DNA from: Albifimbria verrucaria
Lineage: Eukaryota; Ascomycota; Sordariomycetes; Hypocreales; Stachybotryaceae
Length of the DNA stretch: 64,000 nucleotides
Reading direction: 5' to 3'
Assembly: GCA_020081605.1 (NCBI GenBank)
Contig: JAHREC010000011.1
Location: forward strand, 2,542,001-2,606,000
Under the pieces are notes generated by a model. It worked only from the letters and a program-made list of their open reading frames with translations, was not told the origin of the DNA and ran no database searches. Positions 1 to 12,829 of the stretch are shown here, piece by piece; position 1 is the first letter of the stretch, and every line of letters begins with the position of its first letter. A program made the position numbers and the translations under genes.

Positions 1-485
1 GCCCCTGGACGGGTCGGCACCGAGCTTGGAGGCGTTGGCCGCGGCCCAGCGAAGTACATCCCAGCAATCCAGCACTCCTGTGGGGAACTTGTGCTCTGGG
101 GCGAGGCGGTACTCCGGGTTGAGGCAAACGACGCCTAGGTCACGCGTCAGCAGTCTGGCGTTGGATTCTTCGTCCTTCCGATCACCCATGGCAAAGCCGC
201 CCTCGTGAAAGAGCACAATAAGAGGGCGGCCATCCGGTAATCCGGTCTCGGCTTGCGTAGGCTGGTAATGCATCACGGGGATAAGATAGCCATCACGACT
301 CTCCACTGTGATCTCGCGCTCGGCGACTTCTGCAATAGGAGAGGGACAGGAAGTAGATGTCGCACCTGGTCCAAGTGCTTGCTACGAGGTTCACGAGCTT
401 CGGGGATGAATGGCAGAGGCGGAACAGGCCTGGCAGCGATTGCTTGCTCCAAGGCGGGGTGTCTCTCGGAGATCCGTTGGGCCAT
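1..485 (-). CDS. alpha/beta hydrolase fold-3 protein, 3' part cut by window edge
   Basis: Hydrolyses ester or related bonds; the true substrate is unknown. Read on the minus strand from the ATG at 485, the N-terminus (MAQRISERHPALEQ) is followed by a short intron ending at 330, with donor at 385 or 394 (56 or 65 nt). The second exon then gives a beta strand and the fold-3 signature: an oxyanion loop reading HEGGF (family norm HGGG/HGGGF) and the conserved YRLAPEHKFP strand, ending near the start of the nucleophile-elbow region at base 1. The Ser-Asp-His residues would lie beyond the window. The Glu in place of Gly in the oxyanion loop is unusual. Family assignment is secure; intron donor choice is uncertain. 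Confidence 0.8.
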
Positions 486-1661
486 CTTGAGGAGTATCGG
501 CGTTCACGTAATGATTGAAAGAGTAAGATATTTAATGCTTGCTCTCACAAGACAGAGAGGAGTTCGGATAACATGCGGGTTTTATTAAACTGCGGCATTG
601 CAGATCTCGCTGACAATGTGTTTGTATCACCCCTGATTACTGGTGCTCGACAGTTTATCATACCGGCTCCAGCTAAAGTGTGCATCGTCTTACTAATCCG
701 AAACAAGAATTATGAGCTTCAATCTGCTTGATTAAAGCTGCGCATCGGTAATTTGGGCGAGTCGCGACCATTGTGGGTGAGTACGTTGCTGTAGGCGTGC
801 ATAGTAACATTGGGCATTAGTGGCCCAACCGTATTTCAAGTGACATGCTCACAGGGAGGATCAATAGGCTGGATATGACAAGCTTTATCAGAAGACAGAA
901 CCCTTTGAGTATTGTGTCATTTGGGTGTTCAGGTTTGTAACATTATCGCTGGGGCATTCTAAAGATTAGACTGATACAAAAAAGGCGAATGCATGCGTCC
1001 AGAGTCTCAAAAGGTGCGATTTAAAAGAGGGCCGACCGCTTCCAAGTCATGATCATCGAGAATCATTTTATCTTCAAAAATTACTGGGATCTCTACGTGA
1101 AGGCAGCTATTACTAACTTATGTAGTTTCTCATGCTATCGTATAGGCACAATTTTCGGATGCCAGCATTACTATCTGTTTCGATTTCTCATTAAAACCAC
1201 TTGCTGGCTCAACCTCTCATCGATCAATGCCTTTGTAGTTCCTTCGGGAGACTAAACCTAGTGTACGGATGCCACTGCCCTAATCCAAAAACTCAATAAG
1301 TTGTGCACACTGCTTCGGTATGGATGTGCTTACGCATTGTGCAAAAAGCCGATGACTGTAGAGCCAGAGGGTTCTACAGTAACCCACTTAGAGTCATCCA
1401 GTGTAAGCGAGGAGGGAAAAGTAACTCTCGCTGACTGTTTGTTTTAATCTAATCACAATAGACTGTTAGTGTTGGTCTGTAAGAGCAAGCCGAAGAGTGT
1501 TTCTACGACCTTGAGTCCGAGGATATCCCCAAACCTAGTACCGACTTTGATCGCAGTGATGCATTCACCGCCAGGTCCATCGATAGGCACGGCCATGCGT
1601 AAATCTTCCGAAGGCGCCCCGTTTCTCGGCCACGAAGGATTAGTGAATGGGCCTATACTAC
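486..1661. other. intergenic, no supported gene
   Basis: Stretch between the start of the hydrolase and the 3' end of the F-box gene. Only short open frames without domain signal or good codon context are present. Confidence 0.6.
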
Positions 1662-3478
1662 CTAAGGTTGAATTTTTGAAGGGTCCGTGAAGCGAAATTC
1701 GAACCCTGTGATTCTTTCAACATCGAAAATGTGTACAACAACTTCGACCAACTGCGATAAGGCTTCACCATTCAAACCACCAAAATAAGCGGCTGAATAT
1801 GGAAACGGCATTCGTGCTGGAGGCTGGTCACCATTATTATCTTCGAAAATGAGCCCTTTGGGAGGCACATCAGGTGACCATGAACAATTAACACGCCATA
1901 ACTCATGATTAAGCAATGCAACCGGAAGATCACGACTCAAAGAAACCATCTTGAACCCCTGATGATGGCTGATGAGTATGTTTCATAACCTGATAGAAGC
2001 ATCGTAAAACTTACATCAAACTCTGCCTTCACCGCAGACAAATCTTGATCTACTGCCAGGTACCACCTAGACAAACCTCCAGGTTCGCCTGCCCAGGAGC
2101 TCGTGTGTCCATCACCAAGGACGAGAGAAACCGCCCTGATGCCAGAAAGATCCATGGCCAGGTGCCATCCCTTGATATTCAATGACTGCGGGACGCGAAG
2201 AGTGACTTCTTGGGTTGGTTGAATATACCCGATACGGTAAGAACTACCGTCGTGAGATATAAATCGCATACCTGATACGAAAAGTTCGTCTCCAAGCTTT
2301 TTGAAGGAAACCCCTAGACTTTGGTATTTCAACGGCTGAGCGAGGGATTGGGTGACTCGAGAATGGATGGGTCGACACCCAGATTTAAAAAACCGCCGCG
2401 GAGTTGAACTCCCCGCACTGGCTGTGAGCCAGTTCTGATTGTCGTTAAGCTCGGTAAAGTCCATAAAAGTTCTGAGTGGTGTTCCCTGGCATAGCATACC
2501 CGACAGTTGTCGCAAGAGTGATTGCAAACGTGATGATAATTCCCAAACACGTTTTCGATTTCGTAGACCTAGGACAGACGTGACGCAGGTACGAACCAAG
2601 AAATACAATGCCTTCCAAGAGCTAGGAGGATTCTTCGAGGCTTCATATATGTACTGATACTCGTTAGGGGCTTCGAATCTAGAAGCCCAAAATGCCTCTG
2701 GCAGGTGAAGGCATGAAAACACAGGCGACGCCATCCTTACTGAGACAACATCTTTGGATGGAAGTTCAGTGACGATGCAATGGAGTATTTCTGGAGGTAG
2801 CTGGGCGAAGATATCAATATCTTTGCGGGGGTAATGTAAAGGCCGCGAGGAGTCTGGGTACGTGTCATCCTCGAGATGAAGTGAACCACGCAAGTCGCGT
2901 TGTAGAGCAGGGACGCTCAAAGGATCTGCTAGAAATCCTCCAGAGACAAGGGCTGGAGCGTCAAGTGCATGACAGTTTATCTCAGGGATTCCATTGACAT
3001 CTTCATAAAAGGTCGCTCCCTGATAGTCGTGACCCCAGTCCAAAGCCCCTCGATACCGATAGGCATGGACAAACAAAGCTTGAAAAGGTTCCTCAAGTCT
3101 GGTGTCTCAATCTGAGAAAAGACAGTCCAGCATGATGCGTGAAATGCGAAACCCCAGAAAACCCTGGATTACGGGAAGGGCGATAGGGGCGCAAGAGTGT
3201 CGAGTGGAGGGTAAGAGGAATAATTGAATCTTCAGTTAAACTTGAATCATCGTGTCGCTTGGTGGAGTCAACTGGTGCCTTGGGGTCCCTTTCTCCATAG
3301 ATGCCGATCCCAGATAAGCGGACATTATCCCAATGGTTGTATTTAATATAAACTTAGACTGTGAGTAAGATGCATTGCTATTCTGATATATGTGCTTACT
3401 AGCTCTGAACTCCAAGATCCATTGTTGGGGATGGTAATAGGACATACAGAGCCCGCATAAAACACAAGCTGTAACCAT
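1662..3478 (-). CDS. F-box domain protein with two single-base frame breaks
   Basis: Predicted substrate-recognition subunit of an SCF ubiquitin ligase. Exons: 3478-3400, 3352-2015, 1958-1662 (introns of 47 and 56 nt, GT-AG). The start MVTACVLCGLCMSYYHPQQW has the CxxC cysteine pair typical of fungal F-box N-termini, followed by a block with VRLSGIGIYGERD and then GFAFHASCW, conserved in this fungal family. The F-box itself reads LPPEILHCIVTELPSKDVVS at mid-protein. The C-terminal half is the usual family-specific beta-rich region. The frame is lost at a TTTT run near 3149 and at a GGGG run near 3055; one extra base in each restores a continuous 571-aa protein. No substitution-type stop is seen, so I favour sequence error over pseudogene. 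Confidence 0.75.
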
Positions 3479-4438
3479 GATGGGTAGACTTGATCGCTCT
3501 TTGGAGCCGAAGACGGCTATTGGCAGCGTCCACGAACAAGATACAAGCCGGGTAAAGGACAAAAATGCTGACATGGAGATGTCATGTGATTTAAACCCGG
3601 TACTCATCCGCTGTGAGCCGCCCAATTGCAAACTGCAGTTGTGTTCCAGAGGCCATGCTCTCTTTCAAAATTTCTAGCTACCAAGAGGTATGCCTCTTGG
3701 TGGTCTTACTCTCTTTCACCAAATTTACATTAACTAATTTGCATTATGTCTATTTCTAGGTATAGTTTTAATCGTGTGCAAATTCTCAACCTACATACAC
3801 AATGGACAAAGTTCGTAAGGACAAGGATTCGTGAACAAATGGTCCAGTTGAAAATTGAAGAGGAGTTGATTAAATAAAGAAAAAGTTGAGTCGACTTCCT
3901 GATAAAGATCGAATCTTCTTCAGGTTGCTCATGTCTATGGGGTAGTGAAACTGAAGATTCATTATTCCAGCAACTTGTTTCAACCCCAACACAATAATAT
4001 AAGTAATAGTATTAAGATTAATACCTATCAAATTAATATGAGTATTAGTATTTGTACTCAAATGCCATCCTTGGCTGGATGAATACCCGCACCGTGCGAA
4101 TTACTCTTGTGGACTCAAAGACACAAATATGTTGTTGGTTGTTCAAATACGACATCAGTAAGAGGGATTTGCTCCACGTACCACTGTCTTTGACCAACAC
4201 CGAAATGCAGATGCATTGGAAAACATTGTTGCCTAACGTGACCCGTCATTTTTCAAGACTGGGATATGCTAACAAGGCGAACCAACTGAGGCGTATCGGA
4301 AATGACTCGGCATGAGCGAATGTCTGACAGAAACCAGGACTTGTCAGCACCCATTCTCTGCCATCATCGACACTCGCTGCCACCAACTTCACAAGTGCAG
4401 CCTTCAAGTCGCATTAAGATACCAAGGTATTCAGTAAA
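3479..4438. other. intergenic, AT-rich, divergent promoter of F-box and P450 genes
   Basis: No coding signal. The segment 3700-4060 is AT-rich. The F-box and P450 genes diverge from here, so both promoters should lie within it; no clear operator was recognised. Confidence 0.5.
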
Positions 4439-6049
4439 ATGCCGTTTTCAATCCCTTCCAATCTTTTGTACACTGGTCTGGCTGTGGTCATGTTGCTGTT
4501 CTTGCGACTTCTCCTGCCTCACGATGATCCAGAACAGAATAAGTTATGGGACAAGATCAGGAAAGTTGGTGTCCCATCTGGTATCTTGCCTTGGACTCGA
4601 GCTGTTTTCGCATCTTGGACAGCATTGGCAGAGAATACGCATAAGGGATATAATATGTTTTGCAAAAGGGCTTGCCCTTTGCTTTGCCGACCATATGGAC
4701 GGGTAAGGCTGTAGTTGTTCTTCCTCCATCAGCTTTGAATCTCACAAATCGACCTGACAATGAATTGCTGGCATACTGGGCTCTCGTTGAAAATATCCAG
4801 CTATCCTACTTTATCCCCGACCAAAACGTACTCGATAAAGTCATCCACTTCGAGGTCTCACGCAAGGATCTGACCAAGAAAAATATCAACCGTCAACTTA
4901 TGCCAACAGCCGAAGAGATCGAAGCTTGCTTTCAAGAGATTTGGGGTGATAGTACTGAGTGGAGAACAGTAAGCGGCTGGGATACATGTGGTCAAGTCAT
5001 TGCTAGAGTGGCCCTGCGTACCTTGCTTGGCTTCCCTGCTTGCCGCAATAAGGATGTACTTGAAGCAACTCAGAAGTTCGCCAACTCTCTCTTCGCCGCA
5101 GCCGCCATCATCAATTGCATGCCGGTTGTTCTCCGGCCATACCTGGCACCGCTTCTGGCGATGTCAACGAAACACTACAGGACTAAATATCGAAAAGTTG
5201 TCGTACCCTTAATTGAAGAAAGGATACGTCTCTGGCAAGAACACGAGAAAACAGGCAAAGGCGAGCTACCAGTATGTGTCCTTTTCTGTCAATGTCGCAT
5301 CTATTCTGACCGTAGCAGAGTGATTTTACCCAATGGATTATCTCTCGAGCTGCCCAGCATGGGCCTGAGCACCTGGACCCTTCCACAATTGCATATCGTC
5401 TGTTAGCTCTTAACACCATGTTCGTCTTTGCCATGAGTTATGTTTTCTCTCATTGCGTCATAGATATCTGTGCTAGCTCAGAACGGAAACGATTCTGGGA
5501 AAGTATGGCGGCAGAGTGCAAGACAGTGGTAGCGAAATATGGTCAAGGCATTGCCTCAAGAGATGCAGTTGATCAATTCTACCGTGTCGACTCAGCCATT
5601 CGAGAGTCTATGCGCTTGTCAGATGTTGGCGTTGTTACAATGCCCCGTGACGTTGTGGGCAAGCCTTTAGACCTTGGAAATGGTATTGTTTGCCCACCAG
5701 GAACACGTTTAATGTACCCTACGCAGCCGATTCATGTCGACCCAGATTACTGGTCTGAACCCTTGCGTTACGATGCTTTCCGATTCTCAGATCCGTTTGA
5801 TAAGGAAACAGAAGGCTCACCCCTACGAACAAGGATGTGACAAGCCAGGACCGAGAGAATCTTGTGGATTTAAGCGCTAGGTTTTTAGTCTGGGGCTATG
5901 GCAAGAAAGCCTGCCCTGGTCGATGGTATGCTGGGCAGACAATCAAGCAAGCTCTCGCTTATATGGTCATGAACTACGAGGTTGAGCTTGTAGGCCAGCC
6001 GCCTAAAAGGAAGACCTTGTTAAATATGATGGTTCCCCACAGAGGCTAA
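4439..6049 (+). CDS. cytochrome P450 monooxygenase
   Basis: Microsomal haem-thiolate monooxygenase, of the type found in fungal secondary metabolism or detoxification. Exon 1 4439-5271, 47-nt intron, exon 2 5319-6049; predicted 521 aa, normal for the family. An N-terminal hydrophobic anchor lies at about residues 8-27. The ExxR pair of helix K is in IRESMRLS (Glu374, Arg377). The haem loop reads WGYGKKACPGRW, with Cys477 the proximal ligand. The I-helix region is around LLALNTMFVFAMSYVFSH. Frame breaks: GGG at 4668-4670, just after the MFCK segment, and CCCC at 5820-5823, before the haem loop; one base in each restores the frame. It lies next to an MFS pump and a GST, suggesting joint action on a toxic or secreted small molecule (inference). 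CYP family not assigned. Confidence 0.9.
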
Positions 6050-7215
6050 GTTGAGATTTCAGCGAAAGGCGGCATGATGGATGGCATGGTTTGTTCTTAT
6101 TCCTCAAGACTGGTGGTTTCGTGGGCCACATATCGAGTCTCGAATGTGATCAGATAGGTAAAAAAGTAAACCACGAATCAACAGATTGGGTAAATGTTAG
6201 CTTGCCATGCTTTGAAAAGCCATATAAACTGCCAATAATGTCACCTTCGCACATGATCAATGGCCGCTTTAGCAGTTTTTGTGAGTCCTCTGATCGTTAA
6301 GATTGCTTTGAGGAGCTCTCTGCGATAGCTCGGAAGCGCTGACGGTTCTTCTCAAATAGGGGATAAGTGGGATTGCTTATTTGTCTATTTCATCATGATA
6401 GTGGCACTGGTCACAGTAATGGCTTTGCCGGGATCAAGGTGTATCAACCCCCTCCCCTGTTTCACATTTAGCCCCCATACTTAGGTGTGTTGGTTCTGAG
6501 ATGCAATATGATCTCAATACAGTGAGTGTAATATTGAGTCTTGGCCGCCTCAGTAGGGAATGTACAACGTGCGAGAAATTCTTTTTACTAAAGTTGGAAA
6601 TGATCCACAAGGATGGATATGAAGCGTACCGGCTGGCTGGGTTGTGGCGCAATGAGTGAATACCTTTGTGTAAGTTACCTTGCCGAAATGATTGCTGACG
6701 CGGAGTAAGGGATAATACAAGCATACCCAATCGACACTCGCATTATCTCCACTGTTGTTAGTTGTTGGTACAAAACTGGGTAACAAAGTGAGGGGTCACA
6801 GTTTCTGCTGCTATAATCATGCTCATACTGCAACATGCGGTTGGTTTGTTATTTTGGAGTGGCCAAGGATCATGTTAGGTGGTTTTGTTTGATGAGGCAT
6901 CCCGAAGGTTTCCACCCTTGACTTGGAGGCGTCCGCATCGGACATTGGAATTCTTATGCCCGTTACAACAAGCCTGCAGCGTATGTTGGTTCTCACATAG
7001 GTGAGTGAGGCCCACCTGATGTGCATTGAAGTCAGACAGTGGGCTGGAAACCTGGGGCCAACATGGCTCTGCATTTTTGCCGTCTCCTTCCGGTCAGCGG
7101 TCCGGTTGATTTAGTCAGAACGCTTGAAAATGAACATCGCTGTGGTTGGAACTTACATGCTGAAGGATTTATGGCAAGAATCTCGAGGCGACACATTCCC
7201 AATGCCACAGTTGCA
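6050..7215. other. intergenic between P450 and MFS genes
   Basis: No supported gene. It holds the P450 3' region and the MFS promoter. In-frame ATGs of the MFS gene also occur at 7063 and 7171, so the MFS start could lie slightly upstream of the chosen one. Confidence 0.5.
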
Positions 7216-9400
7216 ATGTCAGTTCTAAATGCCACCTCGGAAAACGCTGTTGTTCCTCGTGAGGAACGAGACGACCAGGCGTCAGCTTCCACTACCCAGG
7301 ATAAACCCTTCAACATGTCCAAAGAAGACACCACGCCTGATGAAGCCATGGTAGGTGATGGCGATAGTCCATCCTCTCCCGCCTATGTGACGGGGTTCAA
7401 ATTGGCACTCGTCGTGACCAGTATCGCGCTCGGCTGCTTCCTCATGTTGGTCGACACCATGGTGATCAGCACTGTAAGTCTCCCGCTCTGTGTCGGTTTC
7501 TGGCTGAATATCTAGGCCATTCCTCGCATCACCGATGAATTTCACTCACTCGCCGACATCGGTTGGTACGCCAGCGCGTATCAGTTTGGCATGTGAGCTT
7601 TTCTAAGTAATGAAGAAGATTAATTGAGCTGACCATTATCGTTGCAGGGCGGCGCCTCAACCCCTGGTGGGCAAGATCTATACGCACTTCAAGACCAAGG
7701 TCAGTATCCACCTCCTGGGCCAGGCTCAACCTAACAGTTATCTAGTGGACTTTCCTGGTATTCTTTGCGGTGTTTGAGATTGGCTCAGTGTTATGCGCTG
7801 CTGCAACGTCTTCAGTTATGCTCATAATTGGCCGCGCTGTGGCTGGGTTAGGATCAGCAGGAATCGTCAATGGCGCTATTACAATTATCTCAAGCTGTGC
7901 ACCATTGGAGAAACGACCTTGTATGTCAAATCAACGATTAGAGCAACAGACATGTACTGACACTGCGCTCTGACGTATAGCTTTACTTGGAATGACCATG
8001 GGTTGTAAGCTTTCCTGTCTTTCCAATACCAGCTGCGCTCATTCTTCTAACTTTATATGACCTTCGAAGTCCAACAACTTGGCCTAGTCGTAGGCCCTAT
8101 TATTGGTGGTGCTTTCACCACATACAGCACATGGAGATGGTGTAAGATCTAAACAATTGCCTGCCGTAGTCTTGGCTAACACGAGTATTTAGCCTTCTGG
8201 ATCAATTTACCCATCGGGGCAGCGACTGGCATGCTCATACTCATTCTCCGTATTCCTGAGCAGACACACAAAGCAGAATTTCTTACTACACTTCCTCGAC
8301 TCCACCACCACCTAGATTTGTTAGGCTTCATTCTATTCGCCCCATCTATCATACAGCTTTTACTAGCTCTTCAGTACGGAGGCGTCGTGTTCGCTTGGAA
8401 CTCATCTCAAGTGATTGGCCTTTTCTGCGGTGCAGGCGTAACTTTTATAGTGTGGCTTATATGGAATTTCCATCAAGGAGATAAAGCACTTCTTCCTCAG
8501 AGCATGGTCAGTCGACGGACCGTTTGGTCAGCCGTTTTGTTTAATGCCTTCCAGATGGTAGGAATCTACGGCTTGTTTTACTATCTCCCTATCTACTTCC
8601 AGGCCATATATGAGGTGACAGCTATTCTGAGTGGGGTATACATAATACCAATGATTTTGCCTCAGCTTCTGACGGCCGCTCTTACGGGTGCTGTTCGTAA
8701 GTCTGAACCTGGAGACCACATGTTCAATCATTAGCTAATACGACGAAATAGTACAAAAGGCAGGATATGTCATACCTATAGCCATTTTCTCTCTCGTTCT
8801 TTCCTCTATAGGGACGGGTCTCATGTCAACGTTGACGGCCGATAGCTCGGTTGGAAGATGGATTGGGTTCCAGATCCTTGCTGGCGTAGGGTCGGGGCTG
8901 GGCTTCAACTCGTACGTTACACCATCTCGGCTCTTCCAACTCAAGTATGCTGACCAGACGCGTGACAGGGCATTATATCTATTCAAGGAGTTACATCTGG
9001 AGAGGAGCTATCATCCGGGATGGCCTTTATGGTTTTCACCCAAGCTCTATTTCCGGCTATCGTATTATCTATGTGTAACCTAATTTTGGTTTCAAGTTTA
9101 AAGACGGGGCTTCTTAGGGGTGCGCCCAGTGTGGACATCGATGCGGTTATTAAAGCGGGTGCAACAAACTTTCGCACCATTGTAGATGAAGAGGATCTAC
9201 CTGGTGTCATTGTTGCATACGCTAATAGCGTACGCAATGTTTTTTACTTGGTTGCTGCCATGGTTGTTATGAGTGGCATTTTTATCAGAGGCATTGGCTG
9301 GCAGGATCTTCGAAAAAGTACCGTGAATGAGCCAGTGGCGCAGCAGAGCACTGAGGTGGAGGAGAACGAGGAGAAAGCAGGCCAAAAAGACTGTCACTAG
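7216..9400 (+). CDS. MFS drug/toxin efflux transporter, DHA14-like
   Basis: Plasma-membrane proton antiporter that exports drugs or fungal metabolites. Nine exons: 7216-7473, 7516-7592, 7648-7699, 7746-7920, 7981-8004, 8070-8141, 8193-8696, 8752-8911, 8969-9400; predicted 584 aa, usual for 14-TM fungal pumps. Landmarks are the first helix with [12 protein letters not shown], the antiporter motif [11 protein letters not shown], the [12 protein letters not shown] segment and a polar C-terminus. Frame break at GGGG 8894-8897: adding one G turns the reading into GVGSGAGLQL, the family's usual motif, and fixes the phase of the last intron. Start chosen at [22 protein letters not shown] (7315) is an alternative. 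Its neighbours, a P450 and a GST, fit a detoxification or metabolite-export role. Confidence 0.9.
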
Positions 9401-9855
9401 CTGCATGTCACCAGACCAACTAAGGTCACTTCAGTGATGAAACTCTTTTTGAGGCTTACACCAACATGCGTAAGGAATGGGCACAACGAGATGGGAATCA
9501 CATCTTATCTGGTGTGGGATAATTGACTTGGATTTGGAACGAAGCATCCCGGCTCAATCAAAGTGAGCCTCTTGGCCTTTTGGATCTTCAGGATTCGAAC
9601 TGGTGTAATAGCCAAATATACACAAAGATGGGGAAACACCAGCCTGTTAACTACATTGATTTATACCGAGAAGATACCGCGTACACTTGTGTAAATTCTG
9701 GTCATTCCCGCCTATACATTCAGGCAGCTATCGCAAGTGTAGTAGTTGTCTTGAGTATGCAACTGGTCGGGTCTTGAAAGTGTCACTAGCTATTCAGATT
9801 ATGTGGAAGATGTTTACAAGCGACACTCCAACAATACAAGATCCTAGATCGAGCA
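9401..9855. other. intergenic, convergent 3' ends of MFS and GST genes
   Basis: No coding signal. A GGATTCGAAC string near 9590 recalls a tRNA T-loop, but no cloverleaf could be folded around it. Confidence 0.5.
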
Positions 9856-10828
9856 TCAATAGTTTGCATGGTCAGATGGTACAGATACCACTTCGCCTTG
9901 CCACTCCTCCGTAGCATTTCTAATCATCTGTCCACCCATCTTGCGCATAAACTTGTAATTATCCAAAGTGTCTGGGTTTGTCACAGCTTCTTCACTGAAA
10001 GGGTACGGAACAGGTGTCTGTAGTCCTTTCTGGAATGCAGGCCGCTTGAGAAGCTTATCACACCACTGTTTGATATGCGGAGATTCGTCAATGTTGATGC
10101 CGCACCAACTAGACGAGTGAGCAAAGATAAAAATCGCTATATCAGCGACTGTCAAATGATCGCCAGCCACAAATGGGTGAGATGACTGCGTTCACTGTCA
10201 ACTTGACGTACACCAAGCTAGACCAAACTTGAAACTTACTAACTGCTTGTCTAATACATGGTGAAGCCGTCGACCTTCAGATGTGAAGCGCCATGCGGCG
10301 TACGGCACTGGCTCGGTCGCGTATCGGTTAAAGTAACAAGCTTGTCCCATCATGGGACCGTAGCCAGCGACCTGCCATGAGAGCTTGGTAGAGCTATGTC
10401 AGACTTTATGTGAACTTTAGAAATGCATTCTCATACTTACCCAAGATAGTTGACACCAATATTCTTGTGTCCCAGGAGGATAGGAAAGTTTGTGTTTCTT
10501 GTCAAACTGGTCCACCAGGTACAGAAGACAAGGAGCGCTTTCGAAGATAGTCACAGAAGTGCCGTCGTCTTTGACGTGTACAATGGATGGAAGACGTCCA
10601 TTTGGGTTAATCGCAGTATACCAATCTTGCTTTGGTTCGCCAGAAGCCATATCCACATTAATATAGTTGTACGTGATGCTGGTGCGTGTGAGCCATTGTT
10701 CAACGAGCACAAGAGAAGAACATACCCAAGCTCTTCAGCAGCGATCGTGAGCTTGTAGGGATTGACTGATGCGCAGCCATAGATATTGATCCCAGGCTTG
10801 GGGATTTTCCAACGGGAACAGAAGCCAT
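9856..10828 (-). CDS. glutathione S-transferase-like protein
   Basis: Cytosolic GST fold: conjugates glutathione to electrophiles or serves a metabolite pathway. Exons 10828-10726, 10678-10441, 10383-10240, 10185-9856; predicted 271 aa. The thioredoxin-like domain opens with INIYGCASVNPYKLTIAAEE and contains NPNGRLPSIVHV and the ESAPCLLYL segment (the conserved E-S pair that binds the glutathione gamma-glutamyl group). The all-helical C-domain has GDHLTVADIAIF, whose Asp is the usual helix N-cap. An A is missing in the run 10805-10808; with it, the ATG at 10828 joins MASVPVGK to the domain. Without it no ATG precedes the first strand. It is convergent with the MFS pump. Confidence 0.85.
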
Positions 10829-12829
10829 CGGACCAGGTTGATGCTAGATGATAATAAATAGCGCTCGTCAAGACCGTGACTAATGACACCACAGTGAGAA
10901 GATGAACTCCAAGGAGCAAGACTGAAAGTCGAAAAGTGAAAGCTGTAAATTGAAAGCCTTGATAAGATCGTAGATGAAGATGAGTGCCTAATTTGAGTCT
11001 CTCACATGCGAGGTTGAGACATTGCGGTCTTATATATTACAATATTGAACAGTGCAGGATTAAAATTGCACCGTGAGCAGGACTTTACTCATCATTAATC
11101 TGGAAGCATCCTTGTCCCACTGCTCCTATAGTAATGGCACTCAAACAGATGGTGTTGGTGGCGCCCAGTTTGGATGTTACCCGACGAAACCAACAGTTCT
11201 CAACAGCGGGGTTGCCCCTGCGCCTTTCAGGAGCACAAAATGAATTACCCCGGGGATGCAGCCCGATTTCAGAACAGGTGCCAACAGAACAAGGGAGGGG
11301 GTTAACCTGAATACTACTGTACTTGCATTGGAATTTCTACACGCCCTGAGGTTAACTTAGCACAGGAAAGCTAGGGCGGAATGCAGCGTGTTGCTGGACC
11401 CCGAATGCAGAATAATGATATCTTATATGTCCGCTATATCTCCTGATAACATGTATACAGAACCTTTAAGCCAACTGCATAATGCTCGCAACTTTGACCG
11501 TTTCGAACAGTGAAGGTGTGACGACGTCAACCGACACGATAACTAAGACCCCGGAATAAGAAAATGACCCGTGGAGCTTACAACAGAAAGCTTGAATGGT
11601 TTAACTCATACCTGAGCTCCTAGCACCCGTCAACATAAGAGAAAATGGAAAACAAGTACAAAAGGCACTGCAAGGATATGAGTACGTGAATCGGAAGCTT
11701 CGAAAAATAGGAGGACCAGAATATACATTAGAGAGCCAGGGCGAAGGGAAACTACCGAAGGAAACAAAAGCATAACCGATAAACTTCAGATTGAACAATA
11801 TAAGCCAGACTAAGACATGGAGCAGAGACTAATGAAAATTAATAATATACAATCCTCAAGGTAAGTTATCTTGAAAATCTGTCTTGAGTACTAACATCAA
11901 TTGGCTTACCCTGTACCTGTATGGGAGCGAACTTCATGGAAATGACTTAGAGGCCACCTCGAATGAGTCCGAGTTCTTCTACGGTGCCTAAAAGATTGAT
12001 CGAATGATGAATCGATCTTCCAGCGTGCTAAGGTGTCGTTTTGGAGATAGTAGAGAGCTGGAAATTAAGTCATCATAAGAATTTCGAGCCATGTACTAGG
12101 AGACATGGATAAACGTCAGAAGCCAATAACATTTGGCTCAGGACGCCAGCAAACTACAGCAGTGATTGATTCGATGTCTGTGAATACGGGATGCTCCAAG
12201 AGCATGGGAATCTCCGCTGAGAGAGGAAAATCTAACTGGGATTGTGGTCATGTGGGTGGCACTGAGATTACTGCACTGACTTGTACAACAACGCAGTAAT
12301 AGAGTTGCGCTCTCGAACAGCACGTAAAGCTAGGGGTATAGAAGAACCAATCACGCAGCCTCCGATGCAGACTTGTAGAAGCATTTGGTGAAGCCACCAG
12401 TGGAGCGGCCTGTGTTAGGATCTGGGACTTTGAGTAACAGGGCATCACAACGTGAGGGAACCCGGGCCTCGACATCGGAGCTCCTGGAAGCCCCCACCGA
12501 GATTGTTGCGCTAGTATTTTATACTCCAAAAATGGCTAGACAGATCAGCTCCACAACGGCTCCATGACTAGCAAGGCTAATCCGTACTCTACTCTGTACC
12601 TTCACAAGCTTCGGTAGGTTGTGAGAACGGATGGATGCATGTCAATTCACTAATCGACATTGGCACGGAACACCACGTGACACCCATATCCGTCACATTC
12701 ATATATCTGCCAACCTTACATCATAATTTAGTTTGTGTCCGGCATCTGCCTCACTCCCGTATCCATCTCATGCAAGCATTGCGAAGGCCAAGAAATATTC
12801 TTACTCTATTTACTACTCCGTCGCGCAAA
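10829..12829. other. 2-kb intergenic region
   Basis: Divergent spacer between the GST and the B3/B4 gene. Only short shadow frames are present. A TATATATTAC string near 11031 lies about 200 bp upstream of the GST start and could be its TATA element (weak). Confidence 0.45.

Noticed and set aside
1049..1255. Small hydrophobic plus-strand protein
   Set aside because: No signal-peptide pattern, no family resemblance, AT-rich chance frame.
9560..9630. Possible tRNA because of a GGATTCGAAC T-loop-like string
   Set aside because: The flanking bases do not form a T-stem, and no acceptor or anticodon stems can be drawn.
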